This document shows positions 43,904 to 52,765 of a stretch of DNA of 64,000 nt, one piece after another. The stretch's first letter is position 1. Every line of letters begins with the position of its first letter. Below the pieces are notes generated by a model, which did not search any database, was not told the DNA's origin, and saw only the letters and a list, made by a program, of their open reading frames with translations. Origin of the DNA: Phytophthora hibernalis. Its lineage: Eukaryota > Oomycota > Peronosporomycetes > Peronosporales > Peronosporaceae. The position numbers were made by a program, and so were the translations under genes. The stretch lies in contig JAAKBF010000168.1 of NCBI GenBank assembly GCA_012656075.1, positions 434,001 to 498,000 on the forward strand, written 5' to 3'.

Positions 43904-46543
43904 ATGTACTCATTTTTTTATGATTCAGATGATATAGACACAATGTTCCCTAATTTCACATCCCTCGCTCAGAGAGAGCAAAAACGACACGAGCTTCTTG
44001 AAAGAGCTCAACGTCGTGTTCGTCAAGCTAATGCTAAGCGTGATATGTACGAAGGAGCGTCGTGGGCAAGCGACGTAGGTAAAACTATAAGCATAACTTC
44101 CACATCTTCCACATCAGCTCAGACAGATTCCTCCACCGGATCATCTGAGCCCTTAAAAAACGGTGAGTGATGAATCCTCCCAAACAAACCCTGAGGTATC
44201 AACTGATCCTGAAGTAAATGTTCGCCCCATTATGGTAGATGTTGGAGTAGATAACGGCGTTCGAATGTCAGACAATGCAACAAACACACTTCGTATTGAT
44301 AAAACTGACAGAAACATTCAGGTAAATCCTACGACATCAGATATCGGGGTGGATAATAGCGCTCAAATGGTTGAGACTGGTTCCCAGTCGAGTCGCGGGC
44401 AAAGCACGCTTGATGCATCTATCGATGCCAAGCCTTCAACAACAGATGCAGAAACAAATACATCTTCTAAACCCAGCCGGCTTGATACGGAGGAGCAAGT
44501 TTCATCACGTGAATGGGTCAAAGCTTTTTACAAAAGTATCCTAATTGGGTTGCGCTTAGAATTCGTCCGATTAAAAGAAAGATACTAAAGACGATAAACG
44601 CTATGTTATTAGTGAAAACGGGGCGCTTGTATCGAGAAATGGTAAAAAATACAAACGATACGAGTATATTGACTGGGTAGCAACTATGGAGAAGATTAAA
44701 GATATATACTATGATGCTGAAAGTCAATCGATCGATGAAACACATGGAATGTTGGATGAAGAAAATCGAACGAGAACCATTATGCGTTTAGAAAAGAAAA
44801 AGCGAACTGGTGATGAATTAGAAGAACTTGATGTTGTTCTTAAGGATCGGAGACTGCCCAATATTACATTTGGTAGAAAAATAACTTCTACCACATCCGA
44901 CGACGAGAGTAGTAGATTTAAAATGCTCTGGATTATTTCCAAAAACATGGAGATGCTCGATTCGAATGGACTAATGAAGAGCATTGTACCGATTTTCAAG
45001 GATAAATATAAATCTGACAAAAGCTCATTAGAACAGTATGTTTGGGTCAAGGATGGATCCGTTGATGTGTTTGGAAAAGAATCAAACCTGAAGCACACAG
45101 CAGCACTGAGGAAGATTGACTGGCAATCCACACTAAGAGTGTTTTTGGACTTGGTTAAGAGCCGAGGCTTGGAACTTACTATGGTTGGAGCTAATGATAT
45201 CGAGAGAACCATTAAGGACTACAAGCCTTATGATGATGATGAAGAGCGCGAGGCACGACATGGTACGAGAACCGGTTTAGATGAAAATATGGTTAGAAAT
45301 CTATCAATCCCTGATAGCGAAGCTAAGAAAATTCTATATGAGTACTACAAGAGCCTCTTTGATAACAAGATCGTTATCCCATTTCGTCTTAAGCCTGTTG
45401 TCGATACTAAGAATGGTGTAAAAGCCCATGCCACGTACTATTTTAGCGTACCAAGTGAGAATCACTATTTCAACATTAGGAATAAGGACCATAAACTTGT
45501 TTCAGGAAACGCTTGGACGGAGCTGATGAAGGTGATGCGTTGGATGGATACATTCCTTGCGCTTCTAAGTGGCTTGGAAGATGTCCATCGTACTGCAACT
45601 GATATCGAAGGTCCTGCAACTGAAGAGGAGAAGAAAATGATTAAAAATGTGAATGCCAATCTCAAGATCATTCGCGAGGTCATCTTCAACAATGCTGATG
45701 ATATCAAGCAACAAAGTGAGGAGGTATATGAGGAGAGTGAATTGGATAAGCTTCATGATGACGCCGAACGCGCTTACCTGAATTATGGAGAGGCTCAAAA
45801 GCGATACGAAGAAGCTAAGAAGTCCGTTAAAGGAAATAACTCAAAATCAGCTCGATCGGCACTAAAGGCAGCGACATCAGCTGTGAAGGCAACAAAAGCT
45901 GTATTTAACGCAAAAGCCAAACAATATAGCATTGCGGCTCAGGAGATCGCGGAAGAAGAGGAACGTGAGCGAGCTGCCGAAGCGTGCTCGCGGGGAGGGG
46001 CTTAAGGGTCGTGGTCTAAGGGGGCAGGCGTGGCTCCACTGGAAGGAGTTGTCCGACGAGGAAGAACCTACAATCTGAATGAGATTCAGGGTTTAGCAAC
46101 ACCAAGTGCCTACGTATATCGCCAGCTTGGTAGCAAGTACATTCGTATTCCTGACCTCGATGCTAAGACTCTTGTGATTGTGCAACCGAATCGTCGAAAG
46201 TGCGGACCGAAGTGTCAGATCAGTGATAGTCTTCAAGGCATGATCAGAACTCTTGTGTATAAGCAGCATATTGATCAACCAACGTATGACAAGCTCAGCG
46301 TCGAAGATAAAAAATGTTCAAGGAGATCCTCGCGATCACTCATCTTCAGTACAATTTCCACGATAAGCTCACGGATCCACTTGAAACACTTCGCGCTGAG
46401 TATGATAAGCTCAAGGGGAGATTCAGTTAGGAAATGATAATCCGAGTATCATCAAGCAGCTCAAGTCTCTCACAGTAGATATGTATAGCAATCGTCTCAT
46501 CGATGATAAAGAATTTAAAGAAATTATCACGAGACTACTATAA
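43904..46543 (+). CDS. Large unknown protein of the element
   Basis: About 870 codons in several frames: an N-terminal part with a charged helix (QREQKRHELLERAQRRVRQA), a long Ser/Thr/Asp-rich linker, a 440-codon central part (44686-46005), an Ala/Glu coiled coil (YGEAQKRYEEAKKS), a Gly/Arg patch (near 45990-46020), and a C-terminal domain beginning GRTYNLNEIQGLATPSAYVY. Indels fall near 44160, 44530, 46000, 46315 and 46425. I do not recognise any part. Its size, position and conservation of reading frame suggest a virion or assembly role, or a terminal-protein/replication role; neither can be chosen from sequence. Confidence 0.55.
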
Positions 46544-46548
46544 ACATC

Positions 46549-46790
46549 ATGTTCTTCTTTAACCCCGCATTATTTCCAGCTCAGCTGGTAGCTATGGCGA
46601 TAACGCCGATAACAACGTCGCTGAACTCAAAGCTATCATGAAGAATCTAATCATTCATGACCGCCCTCAGAAGACTCAGGCCGCTGTATGGGCAACTGAT
46701 CTCGATAAGTCAATCAGGAAGGTAGATGCTTCGACCCAAATCGAGGGTGGCCGCATGTGGGCTTACCAACCCAAGAAAATAAGACCGTGA
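46549..46790 (+). CDS. Small unknown protein
   Basis: ATG at 46549, six bases after the previous stop (MFFFNPALFP), then after a frame change near 46580 it reads GSYGDNADNNVAELKAIMKN, IIHDRPQKTQAAVW and MWAYQPKKIRP. About 80 residues with no known family. It is tightly packed between the large unknown gene and the convergent myristoylation-type gene. Confidence 0.45.
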
Positions 46791-46803
46791 AGACGTTTGC
46801 TCT

Positions 46804-47040
46804 CTAAGCGATACCACTTCGCACGAGTTTATTTCGATATCCTCGATGGACTTCGATTTTTTTATCGTTGATAGATATTTCAAGTATAGCATCCCCACCA
46901 TCAGCATTTTTGGTTGAGAGGAATACTGAATCCCCTAAGACTACTATCTGATCAGCTCTAAGCATGGTTGATCCTATGACCTGATTCGGGTCATCAGTAG
47001 TTAAATTGGTTTTGAGCTCTTTACTCGGACCGCAACCCAT
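46804..47040 (-). CDS. Small protein with N-myristoylation motif
   Basis: Using the ATG at 47040, the protein begins MGCGPSKE: Gly2 with Ser6 fits the N-myristoyltransferase consensus MGxxxS/T, and Cys3 could be palmitoylated. The remaining 70 residues are beta-rich (IVVLGDSVFLSTKNADGGDA). The longer start at 47082 would bury this motif and is rejected. Membrane-anchored acylated proteins are common in large DNA viruses, where they sit at the inner membrane or entry complex. That role is inferred here. Confidence 0.6.
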   Translation of the reverse strand: MGCGPSKELKTNLTTDDPNQVIGSTMLRADQIVVLGDSVFLSTKNADGGDAILEISINDKKIEVHRGYRNKLVRSGIA

Positions 47041-47104
47041 GATTATGCTATACACTACCAAAGATATTTCTTTAAAAACCAATATGGATTTTCATCATCT
47101 ATTG

Positions 47105-47233
47105 GACGGGCAAGGCCCGAGGTCGCCAGACCCTCGGGCTGAACCCGAGAGCCTTGGCTCTCCCATGTCGCGTGTAGTATGCTTTGCGACGCTTCTTATC
47201 CTTATGATGGCTGACCTCGGGCATCGCCCGTCA
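47105..47233. repeat. GC-rich inverted repeat island inside the AT-rich element
   Basis: GACGGGCAAGGCCCGAGGTC at 47105 and the diverged inverse copy at 47209-47233 (GCTGACCTCGGGCATCGCCC) flank about 80 bases with further palindromes (CTCGGG..CCCGAG). The base composition contrasts sharply with the surroundings. It may be a small inserted repeat or a structured RNA/DNA element. Confidence 0.5.
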
Positions 47234-47314
47234 TACTTCTTACCTTTGCGCTTGAAGGCGACCATTTTTCAAGCCAACCAGTTGGCGAATCGACGGACTT
47301 GTCTGTCTCTATAC

Positions 47315-49231
47315 TCACTCAGCGATAATTGCTCGTAGTTCATTAAGTTGGGATTTCAGATCATTAATCTCAGACATTAGTTGCTGAATCATTCTCACAT
47401 TATATACGCTTAATTTAGAATAATCTACATGAAGCTTGACGCCTAATGGCTCTAGCCATGGATCAGTACTGGTTTGAAGCTCCTCGCTTCCATCAGGTAT
47501 GCGAGCGACTAAATCTAAAAACCCTTGATCAAGAACATCCTGAGCGATCAAACCCAATTCCTTAGGTTTATCAGGGTGTGCTTTCCATTTATATGATTTC
47601 ACTCGCAATGCATTCAACGCGCTCAATGGGCACCTCGTTGATATCTTGCTTTAGGCGGCGGTCTGATTGCATAACCATGGCCTCACAACCAATATAACCA
47701 TTGAATATCGCACATACATTTGTATATGTTATAGGAGTACCTGTAGCCATCTCCGTAGCACCTGAATCTGTTCTTAGCCTATAGACGCTCAGCCCTATAT
47801 TTCCTGCGCTATTCCAGGTATAGCTGATAGTAGATGATATTTGCATCGGCGCTGATGGATTTGTTGTACCAATCCCAAATCGGCCCGCATTGGTTAATAC
47901 CATTCGGGTAACTCCTCCCGTTCCAAAACGTAAATCATTGCCTGTTAAATTACCAATCCATGTCGCGTTGGTAGAGGTTGCACTATTGCCGTTATTGACC
48001 TCGATCTGAAATTTCACAGGCGTGATATTCGATCCGGAAAAAGTGCACATCCGTGTGTAGCCAGCATCGAGATAGTCGGTCCCGGAACCAGTGATGGAAA
48101 AATATTCATTTGCTGGAGTTGAATGAATCCCCAACTCCGTCAGACTCCCTAACGAGGTTATATTAGCTTGATTTCCATAAGCTAAAAAGCCGTTAATAGA
48201 TCCGGAGCAGGTTATATCGCTAGTTGTAGAAAGACTTGCTGCTGATATATTTCGACTCGCATCAACGAATGCTGCGCTATTGACTCGATACCCCGCGAAT
48301 GCGTTCATCGTTCCGCTACAAGCAATATTACCGATATTTTGGATATGCCTTGAGCTTGTGATAACATCAGTCCCGCCGATCTGAATGCTTCCAACATCAC
48401 AGAGGGTGCCGCTGATCTTTATCGAACCATTCAGGTTTTGAGCATCGAGTGTCCTGATCGACCCAATATCTTTGTTCGCATCCACCACAAGAGCTTTAGA
48501 AGCTACAGCCCCACCGAGCGTGATATCCAAAAAGTAATTCTGATTGAAAGTTTTGTAAGTTGAGGTCGTTGCATCCCAAAATTTAAGGGACGGTATGGAT
48601 AGCCCTGCCCCTCCAGTCGATAGCGTGAGATTAGTTAGCGTTCCTACTGACGTGATCGACGTCTGCGCGTCTGTTGATAGCGCCCCAGTGAGAGTCGTCG
48701 CTGAGATGCTGCTCAAGCCAGATATCGATCGCGAAGCACCCGTGAAAACCAGATTGCCAGCGACTGTAAGCCCGGATAGTGTTCCAACCGATGTGATATT
48801 GGTTTGCGCCGCTGTAGATATGCGTACCTGCTAATTGCTGGTTGCAGTCAGTGAGCTGATCGTCCCGATCTCCCCAGATGATCTCCCATGCGTCCCAACG
48901 CTTTGCTGTTTGCTGCCGTTCCAGGCGTGATCCCGACTACGTACGAGGGAGCAGATGATACAGTGGAACCATTCACGGTTAGACTGCTACATGACAATGC
49001 CCCAATCCCACTGATATCATTATTAACACCAGGAACGAGGGCTATACCTTGTGTTGCTGTCCCTTGAACAATTCCTGTAATATAAGACAAGCGGTAATCA
49101 TTCTTATCGAGATAAAGCGTTTGAGCGTAATCATAGGTTAGATATCCACTGGCATCCAATGTTAGATAGAATGCTGGGTTATAGATAGGTGATGTAAAAA
49201 TTGGTTGGGGATAAGAGAAACCAGAACTCAT
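47315..49231 (-). CDS. Fibre protein with S74 (endosialidase-type) intramolecular chaperone
   Basis: A Gly/Ser/Thr/Asn-rich repetitive shaft with repeated SITSVGTLTNLTLS-type and SKALVVDANKDIGSI-type segments follows an N-terminal SSGFSYPQPIF anchor. The C-terminus holds the S74 chaperone signature (SDRRLKQDINEVPIERVE, then ALRVKSYKWK and ELGLIAQDVLD) and a final coiled coil (MIQQLMSEINDLKSQLNEL). S74 domains trimerise phage tail spikes and then cut themselves off at the Ser of SDRRLK. Indels near 48870-48730 and near 47630 split the gene. It should be the spike or fibre of the virion, likely for host binding. Confidence 0.8.
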
Positions 49232-49250
49232 AGTTGTTTTTGTCTCGAGC

Positions 49251-49257
49251 TATATAG
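49251..49257. promoter_or_regulatory. TATATAG box between divergent fibre and ATPase genes
   Basis: TATATAG (CTATATA on the minus strand) lies in the 49-base gap between the fibre ATG (49231, minus) and the ATPase ATG (49281, plus). It could serve either direction. Confidence 0.35.
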
Positions 49258-49280
49258 ATCGAGTGATTAAAGACACGATC

Positions 49281-49963
49281 ATGAGCGGAATTCCAGACTT
49301 TGGCGCTTCCTTGCCAAAAAGTTCAAGTCTGCTGGCATGGGCGACATCCCTGCGCTTGACATCAAAAAGTTGTTTAGAATGGTTGTCCTTGGTCCGTCAT
49401 TCAGCGGGAAGAACAATCTATGTATGTTTATCCTCAAGCATTCTCCTCACGTTTTCGCTCATCTAACAATCATAGCCCGCAATCCACACCAAGAGCTATA
49501 CGAGTACCTCCGAGATAAGTTGGAAGATTTCATTACTTTTGCTGATCCAGATATGCCCCCAAAAGTTGATCAAGTACGCCACACACCTATGAGCTCCAAC
49601 AAACCTGAGCTTGTCATCATAGATGACTATAGCAACGATAAGCTACTCCAGAAGAATACCTTCTCACATTATATGACCAGGGGCCGGCATTTCAAGCTAT
49701 CAACAATATTCCTTAGCCATAGCTACTTTGCTACTGATAAGATGATTCGCTTGAATTCAGAGTACGTCGCTATCCTAAAGGCTAATTCGAAGCGTGATTT
49801 GCAGATGGTTGTGAAAGATTTCAATATAAAGGGAGTAGATGATCGCTCGATCGTCTATTACTACAACAAAGCCACTGAACAAAAAGGTCAGATGTTGTTC
49901 ATAGACTCTATCAAGGGTCAAATCAGATACAACTTTGATAGGCCTATTGCAATGGAAGAGTAA
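49281..49963 (+). CDS. A32/FtsK-HerA-type genome packaging ATPase
   Basis: It pumps DNA into the capsid. Walker A GPSFSGKNNL is at about 49391-49420 and Walker B ELVIIDDYS at about 49604-49630. A sensor-like stretch FLSHSYFATDKMIRLNSEY follows. The start at 49281 (MSGIPDFGASLPK) lies in another frame from the body because an A-run near 49317 is one base short. About 227 residues, normal for Polinton ATPases. It is followed 47 bases later by the penton gene. Confidence 0.85.
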
Positions 49964-49996
49964 TTCCAATTAAGCAATCAGAAAAATGCTTAACAT

Positions 49997-50005
49997 CATA
50001 TACAA
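49997..50005 (+). promoter_or_regulatory. CATATACAA motif before the penton gene
   Basis: CATATACAA stands 5 bases before ATG 50011. The same nonamer stands 6 bases before the major capsid ATG. It is a candidate late-gene motif. Confidence 0.4.
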
Positions 50006-50010
50006 CTAAA

Positions 50011-50888
50011 ATGGCGAGCTTTCTCAAACTTGACAGTACCAACCTAATCCAAGATGGATACAACTCAACTTGGAAATACTCGTTCCCTGGTTCAGCTGCT
50101 GACTTTCGTGATGTAGTATGCGCAGTCCAAAGCATCAGCATGTACAACTCGGAATATAATATCGATGCGATGCAGTTCCAAAACACAAGCTTCAAGATCG
50201 AAGTCCCGACTGCGGCGACTACCTCTACTATCAGTATTACTCTTCCTGACGGCATTTATTCCTACGATGATGTAAATCGCAGCATTCAGACAGCCCTTGT
50301 TAATGCTGGAGCATATTTGATCGATCCATCTGGAAACAACGTATTCTACCTAAAGCTGAGTGAAAACAGTGTTTATTACGCATGCCAGGTCGATTTTTCT
50401 CCGACGCCAACAACATTACCAACTCTTGAGGTACTTGGGCAAGACCAGCTACTGGTCTATACTCAGCTGGTGGAACTGGATTGCCTACTACCACTCGCGT
50501 TCCTCGTCTTATCATCGATAATGTCGAGTTTGGAAAGGTGGTTGGCCTAACCGTAAGTACCTATCCCGTTACCTCAGCGGTAGTTGCCAGTGCTCAGCTC
50601 TCTAACATCATTCCACAGATTCACCCCACCAGCTCATACATCGTTCGTTGCGATCTTATTAAAAATGAGTACGTTGCATCTGGTGATATTGTAAGTGCAT
50701 TTGATAGAGGTGATGCAGCAATTGGAAAGCTTATTTCATATAAGCCGAGTCAGTATGCATGGATGAATTGCCACAATGGCTCTCGCTCTACAATTACTAT
50801 CAGTATCTACAACCAAAACGATAAGAAGGTTATCTTTCGCGATACATCAGTCTCGATCATGCTGTTGCTGAGGCCAAAAATAAGTTAG
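50011..50888 (+). CDS. Penton-like minor capsid protein
   Basis: The N-terminal part (SFLKLDSTNLIQDGYNSTWK) and the C-terminal strands (SYKPSQYAWMNCHNGSRSTI, DTSVSIMLLLR) have the pattern of the single-jelly-roll minor capsid protein that forms the vertices of Polinton and virophage capsids. About 290 residues. One base is lost near 50440, splitting it in two frames. It belongs to the ATPase-penton-core-protease-MCP cluster. Confidence 0.75.
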
Positions 50889-50903
50889 CTAATGCTTTTT
50901 TTC

Positions 50904-51653
50904 TCACAAACGGAAGGAGCCACCAGACTTACGCATTGCGCGAATCTTAGCCATGTGATCCTTAGCTTCCTGGGATCCCTTTGCAAATTTCTTACCCTTT
51001 GGCTTGACAACGCCTACGCCATATCGACGACGGACTTCACCTCGAATCGATTTGATTAGGTCTCCATGCTCAGGTTTGGTCGCCTTAGATAGTAGGTACT
51101 TCTCTCCAGAATCGACTACATCAGTTAGAACGCCTTTGCGTTTAGCATACGAAAGCGCACGCTTTGCTCCTTTCTTAACATCCGTCATGGTTAGTCGTCC
51201 TCCTTCCTTATCACTATCGGAGTCATAAACACCAATGCCAGTCATGGAACGGATAGCAGCTCTTGCAGGGATGGCACCCTGTGGAGCCCGATTGCGGTTG
51301 CAAGAGCGGGTACAGCAACGTCGGCAGCGCGAGACAATAGACCCGAATCTTTGGCAAGCTTGAACGCTGATTTAATTCCTCCCCATACCTTGGACCAGAT
51401 ACTCGAACCATACATACCACCTCCTTGCATATGCTTAAACGGGTAGCCAATCTCCTTTTTGTGATCGCCAAACGTGTTCCTTTACCAGATTTGCGAGCCC
51501 AAGAGCTTTCGCATATGACTCTGGGTGAAGATGAAGTGTAGCTCCAGAACCACTTAGCTCATCTTTAGACAATGATAATGTCCCTGTCTTGAATGCTCTC
51601 TTGAGCTTCGACTCGGGAACAGATACGGATACTTCTAACTCTTTAAAAGTCAT
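50904..51653 (-). CDS. Core-like protein: amphipathic segment plus basic DNA-binding tail
   Basis: Three minus-strand pieces form one protein of about 250 residues. The first begins MTFKELEVSVSVPESKLKRA with a leucine/serine-rich beta unit (TLSLSKDELSGSGATLHL). The second (from 51430) is an amphipathic helix set (SSIWSKVWGGIKSAFKLAKD, then AADVAVPALATAIG). The third is strongly basic (RRRYGVGVVKPKGKKFAKG, end GGSFRL). The order resembles adenovirus-type minor core/membrane-lytic proteins (pVI, pX) and similar Polinton proteins. That comparison is by architecture, not proven homology. One base is lost near 51475 and another near 51290. Confidence 0.6.
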
Positions 51654-51748
51654 GATTATATTTACCCTCTTGAGATAAAATCTGAATTATATTTAATCCT
51701 GAATGAAGTCTGATATGATATAAATATAAACGTACATTTGTACTAATC

Positions 51749-52353
51749 ATGATCGGCCACATTTATCGTATCATTCATCTGGAGAGCGACGTTCAATACA
51801 TTGGATCAACCTTCAATGAACCTCGTAAGCGTTGGCAACAGCATAAGCAGCATTATCAGAAGTGGGATAAGGGTAATCACTGTGAAATTGCCATTTATCC
51901 ATTCATAAAGGAGCATGGTATTGATAAGTTTAAGCTCATCTCTATCAAGGAATATGACGTTGTAGACCGAACCCATCTGGAAGCATATGAGCAGTTGTGG
52001 ATTTCGAAATTGAAATGTGTCAACAAAAATAACCCGTGTAGTTTGAAGCCGCTATTTCAGAAGCAATATCTCAAACAATACCGTGCAGTATGGAAACCAT
52101 TAAATCTAAAAAGCAACAGCACTATCAAAAGAATACAGGTATTATTATCGATCAAGTAAAACAATACTATCAAACAAATAAGGAAGCCATTATTCAACGT
52201 AAGCGCCAGCACTAGCAAGCAAACAAAGAACGGCTTAATGCGAGAGCTGCTGAGAAAATTGAATGTGGCTGTGGTGCAAGATATAGACGTAGTGATAAAG
52301 CTGTTCATTCCAGATCTCAGAAGCATCAACGTTGGTTAAGTCAGGATAGTTAA
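51749..52353 (+). CDS. GIY-YIG endonuclease 2 with zinc-finger-like tail
   Basis: The GIY-YIG core is clear (GHIYRIIH ... QYIGST, RKRWQQHKQH, KEYDVVDRTHLEAYEQLWIS). After a frame change near 52090 come a Lys-rich linker and a CGCGARYRRSDKAVHSRSQ tail ending KHQRWL. An in-frame TAG (52213-52215) interrupts the linker. Close relative of the first nuclease in domain order. Located between the core gene and the protease gene. Confidence 0.7.
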
Positions 52354-52382
52354 GTTCAAATCCTTGAATCGATTTAGTACAT

Positions 52383-52717
52383 TCATCTTATTTTTTGCTT
52401 GCAATATAACCACAGCATACACCAAATTCCACAGTAATCACCATACGTACCTTGGAATTGTTTGGGATTGTACTTCCCGATTCCATATTTTGTTGGAGCT
52501 GCCTCACCCATTGAATCGAAGAATTCGCCATCATGAACGCATGTCCAGTGTCCTACATCAAGATTAGGTGGTCGTAGTAGAACCAGATATGACCCTTTCT
52601 TAGATATCGGCTTTGTTATTTCATTCGATTCATAGATGTCATCGAGATGTACCCCAATTTTTTCGCGAGTTCGATCAGATCATGATCGGATGTGATCGGC
52701 TTGATAAGGCTGCTCAT
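52383..52717 (-). CDS. Adenain-like maturation cysteine protease
   Basis: This gene is split by one lost base in a G-run near 52650 and is easy to overlook. From the ATG at 52717 (MSSLIKPITSDHDLIELAKK) it continues in the next frame. Catalytic residues of the adenovirus/Ulp1 fold are in place: His in VGHWTC, Asp in EFFDSMG, Gln in PKQFQG and the nucleophile Cys in DYCGIWCML. About 111 residues, short for the family but with all active-site motifs. It should cut capsid precursors during virion maturation. It is transcribed divergently from the major capsid gene. Confidence 0.8.
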
Positions 52718-52750
52718 AATATTTAATTTCGTTCAAACTATATTAGAAAA

Positions 52751-52759
52751 CATATACAA
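52751..52759 (+). promoter_or_regulatory. CATATACAA motif before the major capsid gene
   Basis: Identical nonamer to that before the penton gene, 6 bases upstream of ATG 52766. Confidence 0.4.
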
Positions 52760-52765
52760 TCAACG

